Source of the DNA: Shinella zoogloeoides
GTDB taxonomy: Bacteria; Pseudomonadota; Alphaproteobacteria; Rhizobiales; Rhizobiaceae
Direction: 5' to 3'
Assembly: GCF_020883495.1 (NCBI RefSeq)
Contig: NZ_CP086612.1
Location: forward strand, 276,408 to 340,407
Length of the DNA stretch: 64,000 nucleotides
A program made the translations under genes and the position numbers. Below, piece by piece: positions 36,724 to 47,241 of the stretch. Numbering within the stretch: position 1 is the stretch's first letter; every line of letters starts with the position of its first letter. The notes beneath the pieces are model-generated. The model saw only the letters and a list, made by a program, of their open reading frames with translations. It made no database searches and was not told the DNA's origin.

Positions 36724-37155
36724 AGCTCGGTGGGTTGGATTGCCAGCGGGAATGGCTACCGGGGAAAAGCGGGCGGAAGGTCAAGCTCGCAGTCCGCGGG
36801 ACCCAACGGGCGGCTATTTCCGCCATTCTCAAGCCGCGCCGTATGGCTATCATTCGGAAGCGCGATACGATCCGCCCACAATCGTAGTGGCAGTCGGCAT
36901 CGGGTTCCGATGCCGCTTCAAGCGAAACGGAACCGTCTAGGTTGGGTAAGTGAATCAAGAGCGGTAGACTGCCGCGGTCCCCATATGTACCGCCGAGAGA
37001 CAGATTGGCGACAATTGCGCAAGCGGCTGTTGCGGATCCGACGCATTCACGTCCTCAAACCCGGATTCTATCGACTTGTTCCCCTGGCATCGAATTGCAA
37101 ATTTTTAGCGGGTGGAGCTAATTGCGCCAACGCAAGGCGTGCTTGATTTTGCCGC
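36724..37155. other. Gap between the IS-rich region and the alcohol-oxidation cluster
   Basis: About 430 bases with no gene I can support. A plus-strand frame ending near 36940 contains YGYHSEARYDPPTIVVAVGI, which could be the tail of a secreted protein, but no start or family is recognisable. No terminator or repeat stood out. The base composition is normal for the window. Confidence 0.4.
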
Positions 37156-37539
37156 TCAGCGCGGCGGCAGCGGGCAGGCCTCGCCGCCACCGAACAGGCG
37201 CGAGCGGGTGAGGAAGCGCTTCTCCCGTCCGTTATCGAGCGAGAACATGCCGCCGCGCCCGGGTACGACATCGATGATGAGTTGCGTGTGCTTCCACACG
37301 TCGAACTGGCTCTCGCTGATATAGACGGGCACGCCGCCGATCTCTCCCAGCTTCACGTCGCGGTCGCCGACGATGTAATCGTCTGCCGGATAGCACATGG
37401 GGGACGAGCCGTCGCAGCAGCCGCCGGACTGGTGGAAGAGGATATCGGGATAATCCGCCTGGATTTCCCGGATGAGCGCAAGCGCCGCGTCGGTCGTGAC
37501 GACCCGCGGCTGCGTGATCGCTTCTGGCATGTCTGTCAT
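37156..37539 (-). CDS. DUF779 family protein
   Basis: This 127-residue protein has the DUF779 pattern: TTDAALALIREIQADYPDIL, FHQSGGCCDGSSPMCYPADD, then YISESQFDVWKHTQLIIDVV. The Cys pair CC and a further Cys could bind metal. Genes of this family typically sit next to acetaldehyde/aldehyde dehydrogenases of the ExaC/AcoD group, as here, 126 bases downstream in the same direction. The function is not established. Confidence 0.9.
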   Translation of the reverse strand: MTDMPEAITQPRVVTTDAALALIREIQADYPDILFHQSGGCCDGSSPMCYPADDYIVGDRDVKLGEIGGVPVYISESQFDVWKHTQLIIDVVPGRGGMFSLDNGREKRFLTRSRLFGGGEACPLPPR

Positions 37540-37665
37540 CGTGGCCTCCCGAAACAGGTTTCCCTCCCTCCGGAAACCCGGAGAGAGGGAGAAGGCAGGT
37601 CACGGAGAAAGCGCCCTGCCCTGCGGTTGCCTTCCCCGCGTGGGTAGGAGAAGGCCGGCGGCGGC

Positions 37666-39180
<1,515 letters not shown>

Positions 39181-39324
39181 TCCTCCCTTGAAAGGCCCGG
39201 ATGGGCCGTCGGAAGGATGGTGCTGCGCTTTGGCCCGGTGCGGTAGGGGCCGGCCGGCGATGGCGGGCGCGACTGTTTCAGATTTGAGACAGGCCCGGCG
39301 GACGCACGATGCTGCGCTGCAGCA

Positions 39325-40284
39325 TCAGTTGATCGAGAGCTTCTTCATCTTGCGGTACAGCGTCGCGCGGCTGATGCCGAGGAGGTCCGCCGCCTGACTG
39401 ACATTGCCGCCGGCGCGCGTCAGCACGCGGCGCAGCGCTGCGCGCTCCGCGTCGTCGAGGTCCCGCCCCTCCTCCGACCGGTCCTCGTGCAGGAGATCGG
39501 ACGCCGCGATCCCCGTGGCGATGCGCCGGTCGTCTAGGCCAAGCACCTGCCGGGCGGCGCGGGTGGCGCCGAGCACGAGGTCGTCGCGGTCGACGGCCAG
39601 TAGCGCCGGCGCCATGCGCCCGTCGACAGGCACAAGCAGAATGCGCGCGGCGGAGAACGCGCGGCGAAAGAGGCCCGCCTCGATGCGTGCGGCGGCATCG
39701 CGCACCGCCTGCGAGAGGATCGACATGGTCATCTCGTTGGCATCGTCGCGGCAGGTGGAGATGTCCAGGGCGGCGGCGATGCGGCCGGTATGGTCGCGGA
39801 TCGGCGCCGTGGTGCATGAGAGCCGGGTATTCTGCGACAGGAAATGCTGATCGCGGAGGATCAGCACGGGCCGCTCGTCGGCAAGCGCCGTGCCGATACC
39901 ATTGGTGCCGACGCTCGCCTCGCTCCACGCCGTACCCGACCAGAGACCGACACCGCGAAACTCCCGGTCGTCGCCTGCCGCCCCGCGCCGCTCGAGCGCG
40001 ATGCCGTTCTCGTCGGTGAGCAAAAGGCAGCAGCCGCCCTTGCCCACAATTGCGAAGAGCCGGTCGATTTCGGCGCCTGCCTCCTCGATCAGGACACTCG
40101 ATCGCGCCCGGACCTGCCGGAACTCCGCCTCGGTCAGCCGCCAAGGCGTCCGATCCTCTTCCGGGGAAAGACCGTAGAGCGTAAGGCAGCGGCGCCATGA
40201 GGCCGCGATGGGAGAACTGGCCGCCGCCGAGGCATGACCTGCAATGGTGTAGACATGATCTGCGTGGTCAAAAGACATGGACAT
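39325..40284 (-). CDS. AcoR-like regulator lacking the AAA+ domain
   Basis: This 319-residue regulator has an AcoR-type N-terminus (SPIAASWRRCLTLYGLSPEE), a GAF sensing domain (GVGLWSGTAWSEASVGTNGI then SCTTAPIRDHTGRIAAALDI), and a C-terminal Fis-type helix-turn-helix (LTRAGGNVSQAADLLGISRA). Normal AcoR proteins have over 600 residues with a sigma54-activating AAA+ domain between them; here that domain is absent, with no GAFTGA or Walker motifs. It therefore cannot act as a classical sigma54 activator. It probably controls the adjacent aldehyde dehydrogenase in response to an aldehyde or alcohol, an inference from position. Confidence 0.85.
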   Translation of the reverse strand: MSMSFDHADHVYTIAGHASAAASSPIAASWRRCLTLYGLSPEEDRTPWRLTEAEFRQVRARSSVLIEEAGAEIDRLFAIVGKGGCCLLLTDENGIALERRGAAGDDREFRGVGLWSGTAWSEASVGTNGIGTALADERPVLILRDQHFLSQNTRLSCTTAPIRDHTGRIAAALDISTCRDDANEMTMSILSQAVRDAAARIEAGLFRRAFSAARILLVPVDGRMAPALLAVDRDDLVLGATRAARQVLGLDDRRIATGIAASDLLHEDRSEEGRDLDDAERAALRRVLTRAGGNVSQAADLLGISRATLYRKMKKLSIN

Positions 40285-40402
40285 TCGCTTTCCTCCCGAA
40301 TGATTCCGGCCCGGCGACCGACCGGAAAAGCCGCAGGGCTATAGCGACCCTGCTTCCGGCGGCCATCTCGGCCGGTCAAATGTGACTGGATGTATGCATC
40401 AC

Positions 40403-41197
40403 CTACCCCCCGACCTCGCTGGCAAGCGACTTTCGTCTCCAATGGGTCGCGCGTCTCTCCCAGGGCTGGATGAGGCCATGCTCTACAAGAAGCATAACGG
40501 CCACGAAGGCGAGGGAATAGACGAGGATATGGGTCACCTCGAATTGCTGGAAATACAGATGGATCCGGAAGCCAATACCGTTTGAGCGACCGAGGAATTC
40601 GACCACCAGCACAATCTTCCAGATGACCGCGATACCGTTTCGCGCCGCGACCGCCAGCCAGGGTGCAAGCTGCGGAAAAACCAGATGCCGGAAACGCTCG
40701 CCCCGAGTCAGCCGGGCAACGAAGGCGAGGTCCGCGAGGGCGGGATCGAAGGTGCGCACGCCCTGCCGCACGGTGACCAGGACCATAGCGGTCTTGTTGA
40801 GCGTCACGGCGGCGACCGCTGCCACTTCGTTGAGACCGATCCAAAGATAGCACAGGACGATCAGCACCAGCGCCGGCAGGTTCATGAAGATCGTCACCCA
40901 GGGATCGGCCCAATGATTGAAGCGTTGGTACCTGCCGAGAAGAACGCCGAGTGGGATGCCGAGCGCCATGGCGAAGGCGAAGGCCGCGGCGACACGGGAA
41001 AGTGTCGCCAGAAGGTCGCGGATAAGCCGGCCGGACGCGAGCTCTGTCTGGAGCACGCGCGCGACCTCGAGCGGATCCGGCAGGACCGTCCGGTCGGCCT
41101 TCAGTGCCGCGAGCCCCGCCCAGAACAAAACGAACAGGACAAGGGACAGGATGAACACGTTCCCGGGGGGGCGGTCTTCAACACTCTTCTGCAACAT
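40403..41197 (-). CDS. TauC/SsuC-like ABC transporter permease
   Basis: This 264-residue inner-membrane permease has about six hydrophobic segments (for example VFILSLVLFVLFWAGLAALK and VAAAFAFAMALGIPLGVLLG). The loop that docks the ATPase reads LARGERFRHLVFPQLAPWL-like sequence near residue 180. It belongs to the nitrate/sulfonate/taurine group. No ATPase or binding protein is next to it. The matching partners are at 50745-51425 and 51397-52371, about 10 kb away on the same strand. It starts opposite the NosR-like gene, sharing the regulatory site at 41246. Confidence 0.88.
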   Translation of the reverse strand: MLQKSVEDRPPGNVFILSLVLFVLFWAGLAALKADRTVLPDPLEVARVLQTELASGRLIRDLLATLSRVAAAFAFAMALGIPLGVLLGRYQRFNHWADPWVTIFMNLPALVLIVLCYLWIGLNEVAAVAAVTLNKTAMVLVTVRQGVRTFDPALADLAFVARLTRGERFRHLVFPQLAPWLAVAARNGIAVIWKIVLVVEFLGRSNGIGFRIHLYFQQFEVTHILVYSLAFVAVMLLVEHGLIQPWERRATHWRRKSLASEVGG

Positions 41198-41245
41198 GGG
41201 TCATCTCCCGAGCACATTATAGCGGCGCAGACCGTTCACCGATCC

Positions 41246-41263
41246 GCGACCTTGGTCGTATGG
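41246..41263. promoter_or_regulatory. exa-cluster motif before the NosR-like gene
   Basis: GCGACCTTGGTCGTATGG lies 47-64 bases before the NosR-like start and about 50 bases before the divergent permease start. Its core CGACC-TT-GGTCG is a near-perfect palindrome. The same motif occurs before five other transcription units of the cluster. Confidence 0.7.
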
Positions 41264-41309
41264 CGGCCGCTCGCCCGCTGCATAGAAATCGGAGTGGGAG
41301 GAACGCGCG

Positions 41310-43424
41310 ATGGGGAGAGGCTTTGGGCTATATGCTGCGCTGCGGCGCGTTTTTATCATCCTGGTCCTGACCGGCGGAAGCCTGATTGCCGGACTTCAGA
41401 GCACTCTTGCCGCACCACTCGATCGCGAGGCGCTCCAGGCGATGATCGTGCCGCCCTATGCCCTTGGCGAACCCGTGAACGACCAGGGCGTATGGACGCT
41501 TCTCAATTCCGGCGGAGCGGAGGCCGGCTATGTCTTCGAGACCGGTCCCCTCGCCCCTCTTCCCGGCTTTTCCGGCGCGCCCATCGATATGCTCGTGACC
41601 ATCGACCTCGATGGCCGGTTTCTCGATGTCAGGCTCGTCTCGCACAATGAACCGATTTTCGTATCCGGCCTCGGCGAAGCGCCCCTTCATGCATTTCTGA
41701 AGCAGTACCGCGGCCATTCGATCCGTGAGCCGCTGGTCGTCGGCACGCCCTATGGTGATGCCGGCAATGGCTCGGACCTCGTCTATCTCGACGGCGTGAC
41801 CAAGGCGACGGCCTCGGTGCGCATTGCCCACGAATCGATCCTGGCCGCAACGCTCGCCGTCGCACGCGAGAAGATGCAAGGCGTTGCAAGCGGCCCACCC
41901 GCTTACCCCGACCCGGCGATCGATGTGGCGCTCGACTGGGCGACGCTCGTCGAGCGCGGCTATGCCCGCAACCTCAAGGTCACCAACGCCGAACTCGACG
42001 CAGCCTTCCGAAAGACCATCTGGGCGCATGACGATCCCGACGCCGCGGCGGACCCCGAGGGCCTGTATCTCGATCTGTGGGCCGTCGACATCGGGCCTCC
42101 GGCCATCGCCAAGGCTGTGCTGAGCAATGACAGCCTTGCCGATCTTCAACGCCTTCTTCGGGTTTCGCCTGACGACGAACCCGTTCTCGTCATCGACGCG
42201 GGCCGCCACGGCCTCGTCTCGCAGGATTTCGTGCGCAATACGGCACCGGACCGGCTCTCGGCGGAACAGGACGGCCTGCCCCTCGCGCTGCGTGATGCCG
42301 ACATGCTGGTGGAGACGCAGGACGGCGTGCCCCACGGCACGCGCATGGTCCTGCGTATCGACCGCCGTCTCGGCTTCGACCCGACGCGGGAGTGGACGCT
42401 GGCGGCGCAGGCCGTGCGCGCGCATGGGATGCTGAAGCCGGAAAGCGGATCCGCCCATTTCCCGCTCACCCTCAAGGCCGACGGGCAGTTCTACGCTCGC
42501 CCGCAGATCTCCGTTGCCCTGCCCGCATGGCAGGCGGCGATGGTATCCCGCAAATGGGATCTCGCCCTTCTCTTTCTTTTGCTTGCCGGCCTGCTCGCCG
42601 CCGTCGGTCCGGGCATGCACAGACTTGCAAGGCCTGCGGTACTGCGCCCTGCGCGGCTCGGCTTTCTCGCCCTCGTCATCGGGTTCGTCGGATGGTGGGG
42701 CCAGGGCCAGCTATCGATCGTCACACCGCTTGCCGCGCTTCGGACGGCAATGGATGGCGGCAACCTCGCCGTGCTGCTGTACGACCCGTTCTCGCTCATG
42801 ATCTGGAGCGCGACCATCATCGGCTTCCTGCTCTGGGGGCGCGGCCTGTTCTGCGGCTGGCTCTGCCCCTTTGGCGCCATGCAGGAATTTGCCCACCACG
42901 CCGGCCGCCTGCTGCGACTGCCGCAATGGAACCCGTCCCCGGCGTGGGACGCCCGGCTCAAGGCCGGGACATGGCTGTCGCTCGCGGCCCTCGTCGCCAT
43001 TGCCGTGTTCGCACCGGAAAGGGCGGAAACGGCAGCCGAGATCGAACCCTTCAAGACGGCCGTCACCACCGGCTTCCAGCGCGAATGGTACTATGTCGCC
43101 TATGCCCTCTTCTGGCTGGCCCTCGGTGCGATCACCTTCAAGGGCTTCTGCCGCTACCTCTGCCCGCTTGGCGCCCTGATGGCGTTGGGCGGCCTGCTCC
43201 GCACACGCAGATGGATCCCGCGGCGCGTGGAATGCGGCTCGCCCTGTCAACTGTGCCGCGTGCGCTGCCCCTATGGCGCCATCAAGAAGACAGGCCATAT
43301 CGCCTATTCCCAATGCTTCCAGTGTCTCGATTGCGTGTCGATCCATGACGACACGGCGCAATGCGTGCCGCTGGTGCTTGCCGCGCGAAAGCACGCATCG
43401 CAGCCGGCGGGAGCCCAGCCATGA
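41310..43424 (+). CDS. NosR/NirI-like flavin and iron-sulfur membrane protein
   Basis: This 704-residue membrane protein is built like NosR. After a signal or anchor comes a periplasmic FMN-binding domain with a flavinylation motif DGVTKATAS (Thr167 expected to carry FMN). About five transmembrane segments follow, with the cysteine motifs CGWLCPFGAMQE and CRYLCPLGAL, and then ferredoxin-like clusters CQLCRVRCPYGAI and CFQCLDCVSIH. NosR passes electrons for nitrous oxide reductase, but no nosZ is in the window. Here the protein probably links the membrane quinone pool with periplasmic redox proteins of the alcohol-oxidation pathway. It overlaps the apbE start (ATGA). Confidence 0.88.
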   Translation: MGRGFGLYAALRRVFIILVLTGGSLIAGLQSTLAAPLDREALQAMIVPPYALGEPVNDQGVWTLLNSGGAEAGYVFETGPLAPLPGFSGAPIDMLVTIDLDGRFLDVRLVSHNEPIFVSGLGEAPLHAFLKQYRGHSIREPLVVGTPYGDAGNGSDLVYLDGVTKATASVRIAHESILAATLAVAREKMQGVASGPPAYPDPAIDVALDWATLVERGYARNLKVTNAELDAAFRKTIWAHDDPDAAADPEGLYLDLWAVDIGPPAIAKAVLSNDSLADLQRLLRVSPDDEPVLVIDAGRHGLVSQDFVRNTAPDRLSAEQDGLPLALRDADMLVETQDGVPHGTRMVLRIDRRLGFDPTREWTLAAQAVRAHGMLKPESGSAHFPLTLKADGQFYARPQISVALPAWQAAMVSRKWDLALLFLLLAGLLAAVGPGMHRLARPAVLRPARLGFLALVIGFVGWWGQGQLSIVTPLAALRTAMDGGNLAVLLYDPFSLMIWSATIIGFLLWGRGLFCGWLCPFGAMQEFAHHAGRLLRLPQWNPSPAWDARLKAGTWLSLAALVAIAVFAPERAETAAEIEPFKTAVTTGFQREWYYVAYALFWLALGAITFKGFCRYLCPLGALMALGGLLRTRRWIPRRVECGSPCQLCRVRCPYGAIKKTGHIAYSQCFQCLDCVSIHDDTAQCVPLVLAARKHASQPAGAQP

Positions 43425-44296
43425 AGCGGCGGCGCTTTCTCTTCATCGCCGCGGCGGCGGCATTTGGCGGCCCTGCGCGGGCCGAGATCACGACATGGCA
43501 GGCCGATATGTTCGGCGGTACGGTGCGTATCGACCTGCGCGGCCCGCGCGCGCTTTCCGCTGATGTCGTGCGCAACGTCGGCGCCACCATAGCCGAGGTC
43601 GAGGCCGCAGCCAGTCTGTTCAAACCCGCCTCGGCGTTGCGCCGTCTCAATGCCACCGGCCGTCTTGACGAGCCGCCCGCCATCTTGCTCGATCTGTGCA
43701 GCCTGGCCGATGATCTCTACCGTCGTACCGACGGGCGCTTCGATCCGACGGTTCAACCGCTATGGCGCGCTCTTGCCGAAGGCCGCGATACCGCGGATGC
43801 AAGAGCCGCGATCGGATGGAACCGGGTGCGGATCGGAACGCCCGTCCGGCTCGACGACGGCCAGGCGCTGACCTTCAACGGGCTTGCCCAGGGGTATGCG
43901 GCTGATCGGGTACGCGCCCTGCTTCGCAAGGCAGGCTATAATCAGGCTCTTGTCGAAATGGGCGAATACGCGACGATCGGCGGACCATTCACCGTCGCAG
44001 TGGAGGATCCGGCCATCGGTACCGTTGCGGTCCGGCGGCTGACGGGAAATGCCATTGCGACCTCCAGTCCGGCCGCCATGCGCATTGGCGGCAGCTTCCA
44101 TATCCTCGGACCGAAGCGTGAGGTCCCATGCTGGTCAACGATTTCGGTGGAAGCGGAAAGCGCGGCACTGGCAGACGGCTTCTCTACAGCCTTCTGCCTG
44201 ATGTCAGCCGACGATATCCGCAAGGCAATGGGAAAGGCCCGCGATGTGATGCGGGTGACGGCAGTGGATTTCGCCGGCGACGTCTCCACCTTCTGA
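43421..44296 (+). CDS. apbE: ApbE-like FAD:protein FMN transferase
   Basis: This 291-residue periplasmic enzyme attaches FMN covalently to a Thr of target proteins. It begins with a Tat-like or Sec signal (KRRRFLFIAAAAAFGGPARA), followed by FKPASALRRLNATGRLDEPP, DGRFDPTVQPLWRAL, LTFNGLAQGYAADRV, and the metal-binding SAALADGFSTAF near the C-terminus. It starts within the stop of the NosR-like gene, whose flavinylation motif is the likely target. It is shorter than ApbE of typical size but has the main motifs. Confidence 0.9.
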   Translation: MKRRRFLFIAAAAAFGGPARAEITTWQADMFGGTVRIDLRGPRALSADVVRNVGATIAEVEAAASLFKPASALRRLNATGRLDEPPAILLDLCSLADDLYRRTDGRFDPTVQPLWRALAEGRDTADARAAIGWNRVRIGTPVRLDDGQALTFNGLAQGYAADRVRALLRKAGYNQALVEMGEYATIGGPFTVAVEDPAIGTVAVRRLTGNAIATSSPAAMRIGGSFHILGPKREVPCWSTISVEAESAALADGFSTAFCLMSADDIRKAMGKARDVMRVTAVDFAGDVSTF

Positions 44297-44314
44297 ACGC
44301 TTGAGCACCTTGGC

Positions 44315-45211
44315 TCAGCGTTGCGGCGGCGTGTATGTCAGGCCGTATCGTTGAAAAATACGGGCGATTTCACCTTCGGCAAGCGCATTCTCGATCGCCT
44401 CGTCAACCGCATAGGCGAGATCCCTGTGCTGGAAATTGATGCCGACGCCGATGGTCCAGTTTCCCCGCGCAAAGCCGACCAACGGTGGAGAATGCACCGC
44501 CAGTCCATCTTTAGGATGGCGTATCAACCCCGCTTCCAGTTCAGCGCGCGGGCCCATTGCCGCCTTTGTGTCGCCTTTGGCCAACCCATCCACGGCGGCG
44601 GCTGTGGAACGGAAGCGGTGGATCTTGTCGACGGGCCCGATCAGCGAGGTGAGATAGAAGTCGGCAATCGAGTCATTCTCGACAGCAACGGGGTCAAACC
44701 GGAAGAAGGGCGGTGTGGGGCCCTTCTCCTCGTAGTCGGTGGTGCGATAGGCAATCGCGATATTTTCCGCCGCATATTGCCCGGTGAAGACGACCTGCTC
44801 GACTCGACAGACGAGCGCGCTGTCATAGGGCACATGCAGCATGACATCGCTGACGCGGCCGCCGACGGCAGCCCCCTTCCAAACATAGTTGAGCAGATCG
44901 GCCTCGAGATTTTCGCCGGATGCCACGAGCCGGAACTTGGCCTCGACGCCGAGGGTCTTGGCGATCAACCGGCCGATTTCGATATCGACGCCAGCCGCCT
45001 TGCCCTTTTCCTCATAGGACCAGGGCGCGTAGTCGTCATAGACCGCAAACTCGATCCACCCCTCCTCAACAATCCGGTCGAAGCTTCGCCCGACATCCTG
45101 CGCGAAGGTGTTCTGAGGCTTCGGTTGTGGTTTGTAGCCCTCGCAACGCGCAAAGGCGCCGCCCGGAAGGGCAGCGCCGATGATGAAGGCCAGAAGGGTT
45201 CTACGCAGCAT
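44315..45211 (-). CDS. MoxJ-like periplasmic binding protein of quinoprotein dehydrogenases
   Basis: This 298-residue secreted protein resembles family 3 solute-binding proteins in the quinoprotein-associated MoxJ/XoxJ branch. It has a signal peptide (LLAFIIGAALPGGAFA), the segments WIEFAVYDDYAPWSYEEKGK, GVDIEIGRLIAKTLGVEAKF and VSDVMLHVPYD, and LIGPVDKIHRFRSTAAAVDG. Proteins of this group accompany PQQ dehydrogenases and in methanol dehydrogenases help maturation or activation. It follows the cytochrome gene by six bases on the same strand, so the two form an operon. Confidence 0.87.
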   Translation of the reverse strand: MLRRTLLAFIIGAALPGGAFARCEGYKPQPKPQNTFAQDVGRSFDRIVEEGWIEFAVYDDYAPWSYEEKGKAAGVDIEIGRLIAKTLGVEAKFRLVASGENLEADLLNYVWKGAAVGGRVSDVMLHVPYDSALVCRVEQVVFTGQYAAENIAIAYRTTDYEEKGPTPPFFRFDPVAVENDSIADFYLTSLIGPVDKIHRFRSTAAAVDGLAKGDTKAAMGPRAELEAGLIRHPKDGLAVHSPPLVGFARGNWTIGVGINFQHRDLAYAVDEAIENALAEGEIARIFQRYGLTYTPPQR

Positions 45212-45217
45212 GGCAGT

Positions 45218-45904
45218 TTACTGCGTGGCGGAAAGGCCGACAGTCAGCACTTCCGCCGCCTTCTTCCAGGTCTCAGGCGCGTCGGTGAGGATGCGTGCCG
45301 CCTCATAGGTCACGCTGTCGGCGATGGGTGCGCCAGAGGCCGTCTTCACTTCGGCGGCGATCGTCTCCAGTTCCTTCTTCAGCGCGCCGGTATCGGCGAC
45401 CTTGCCACTGCCCAGTTCATCGCGAATTTCGTGCAGGCGCTTAGCGTGCTCGTCGAGCGCACCGTCCTCCGGCCGCGTTTCCACATAGGTACGGATCGCC
45501 CAGGCCGCCTTTTGGCCGAGGATATCGCCAAAGGCCGGCATCTTGGTGGTGCCGTCCTGTGTATAGCCGTGACGGAAGCGCTCGATGAACCACTCGTCAC
45601 CCGCCTCTTCCGCTTCGAGGAAGCGCAGGTCCGGCGCAAGGCCGCCGGATACGGCTCCGAGACCGTGACAGCGCGCGCAGTTCTGGTTGAAACCGGAGGA
45701 GCCGATTTCCACGGCCTTCAACCAGACGTCATGGCCGGCCTTCGCCTCACGATAGGGGTTTTCTGTCAGCCACTCCTCGCCCACCTCTGGCAACGCATCC
45801 GTATTGACCGGCTGCGGCGCCACATCGCCATGGGCAATCACCAGGCTCGTCGTTGCCAGAAGGATGGCTGCGGCTATCCCGCCGCGAATGATGTTGGCCG
45901 ACAT
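45218..45904 (-). CDS. pedF: Cytochrome c550, PedF-like electron acceptor
   Basis: This 228-residue periplasmic cytochrome should accept electrons from the quinoprotein alcohol dehydrogenase. It has a signal peptide, then HGDVAPQPVNTDALPEVGEE and WLTENPYREAKAGHDVWLKA wording typical of PedF, the haem site CARCH in GFNQNCARCHGLGAVSGGLA, and a Met ligand in KMPAFGDILG. The ATG at 45904 was chosen because GGGAGGA stands before it; a start at 45934 lacks this. It is transcribed divergently from the ABC binding-protein gene and heads the operon with the MoxJ-like gene. Confidence 0.92.
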   Translation of the reverse strand: MSANIIRGGIAAAILLATTSLVIAHGDVAPQPVNTDALPEVGEEWLTENPYREAKAGHDVWLKAVEIGSSGFNQNCARCHGLGAVSGGLAPDLRFLEAEEAGDEWFIERFRHGYTQDGTTKMPAFGDILGQKAAWAIRTYVETRPEDGALDEHAKRLHEIRDELGSGKVADTGALKKELETIAAEVKTASGAPIADSVTYEAARILTDAPETWKKAAEVLTVGLSATQ

Positions 45905-45965
45905 GCGGTCCTCCCTCGCATTTAAAACTGCCACTTTCTACGGCAGGCCCCACGCGCTGCGATAT

Positions 45966-46010
45966 GCGACCTAGGTCGCTAAAGCTCATGGCACCAAGGT
46001 CGTATTTCCG
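45966..46010. promoter_or_regulatory. Two exa-cluster motifs in the pedF / ABC divergent promoter
   Basis: A perfect palindrome GCGACCTAGGTCGC (45966-45979) and a second site CCAAGGTCGTATTTCCG (45994-46010) lie between the divergent pedF and ABC binding-protein genes. Both share the AGGTCG core of the cluster motif, one per direction perhaps. Confidence 0.72.
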
Positions 46011-46052
46011 TTGCGCCAGCCAGACGACATTCTGGCAATGGGAGGAAATGAT

Positions 46053-47240
46053 ATGCTGGCAAGTCTCGCAGCGCGCCGTCGAAGTCTATGTCTCGCGGCA
46101 GCGATCGTCTGTCTGGCGTCGCCAGCTGCGGCGGAAATCGCCATACCAATGACCTATCTCCGGCAGGAAGTCGCGGCACCGCCGGTGCTCTCCAATCTCG
46201 ATCCCGTCCCCAGTGATCGCGGCCTCGCGGGAGCGGAGGTCGCCCTAACGGACACGAAGACGACCGGCAGCTTCATGGGCCATGCCTACAGCCTCGCCGT
46301 CGTCTCGGTCGAACCAGGCGGTGACTTCCTCAATACCGCGCGCAAGGTGCTAGCGGCCTCAAAAATTCTGCTTATCGACGCGACACCAGAGGGCATGCTC
46401 GCCGTCGCGGATCTGCCGGAAGCGAAGGGCGCCCTGCTCTTCAACGTGGCCTCGGGCGCACGGCGGCTACGCGACGCGGACTGCCGCGCGAACCTGCTGC
46501 ACACCATAGCCGAAGATGCGATGCGTACCGACGCGCTAATGCAGGTGCTGAAAGCCCGGCGCTGGACGCGGACCGTCCTGATCGTCGGTCCGAAGCCGGA
46601 AGACAAGGCTTATGCCGAGACGTTGCGTATCTCAGCCCAGAAATTCGGCGTCGATATCCTCGCCTCCAAGGACTGGACCTTCGACACGGACCTGCGCCGC
46701 GCGGCCGGCCAGGAAATCCCGCTCTTCACCCAGGATTTCCCCGACCATGACGTCCTGCTGATCGCGGACGAGGCGGACGACTTTGCGCGCTATGTCCAGG
46801 ACAACACCTGGCTGCCGCGTCCCGTCGCCGGCGCGGATGGTCTTCGCGGTGAAGGTTGGGCGCCCGTGCTCGAGCAATGGGCCGCCGTGCAGTTGCAGAA
46901 CCGCTTCGAGAAAGCGGCAGGCCGTGAGATGGGCTCACGCGACTACGCCGCCTGGACGGCACTGCGTACCATTGGGGAAGCGGTGACGCGGACCAACTCC
47001 GCCGATCCGGCGGTTCTGCGCGCCTTCATCCTCTCCGACAAATTCGCACTCGACGGGTTCAAGGGCCGAAGCCTCAGCTATCGCGCCTGGAACGGCCAGC
47101 TTCGGCAGCCGATGGCCGTCGTCAATGCCCGCGCTCTGGTCGAGCTGACACCTCTCGACGGCTACCTGCACCAGACCAATGAAATGGACACGCTGGGCCT
47201 CGACCGGCCCGAAAGCGCCTGCACTGCCTTTGGAGAATGA
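46053..47240 (+). CDS. ABC-type binding protein of the PQQ-dependent alcohol system
   Basis: This 395-residue secreted protein is the branched-chain-type binding protein found in PQQ alcohol dehydrogenase clusters. After a signal peptide (RRRSLCLAAAIVCLASPAAA) come IAIPMTYLRQEVAAPPVLSN, LLIDATPEGMLAVADLPEAK and GALLFNVASGARRLRDADCR. The start at 46053 follows GGGAGGA; a start at 46011 would precede it. The substrate is unknown. It leads an operon with the beta-propeller, a small periplasmic protein, the ATPase and the permease. Confidence 0.88.
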   Translation: MLASLAARRRSLCLAAAIVCLASPAAAEIAIPMTYLRQEVAAPPVLSNLDPVPSDRGLAGAEVALTDTKTTGSFMGHAYSLAVVSVEPGGDFLNTARKVLAASKILLIDATPEGMLAVADLPEAKGALLFNVASGARRLRDADCRANLLHTIAEDAMRTDALMQVLKARRWTRTVLIVGPKPEDKAYAETLRISAQKFGVDILASKDWTFDTDLRRAAGQEIPLFTQDFPDHDVLLIADEADDFARYVQDNTWLPRPVAGADGLRGEGWAPVLEQWAAVQLQNRFEKAAGREMGSRDYAAWTALRTIGEAVTRTNSADPAVLRAFILSDKFALDGFKGRSLSYRAWNGQLRQPMAVVNARALVELTPLDGYLHQTNEMDTLGLDRPESACTAFGE

Positions 47241-47241
47241 G

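Noticed and set aside
41310..44296. Part of a nitrous oxide reductase (nos) operon
   Set aside because: No nosZ, nosD, nosF, nosY or nosL is present; neighbours are all quinoprotein-related.
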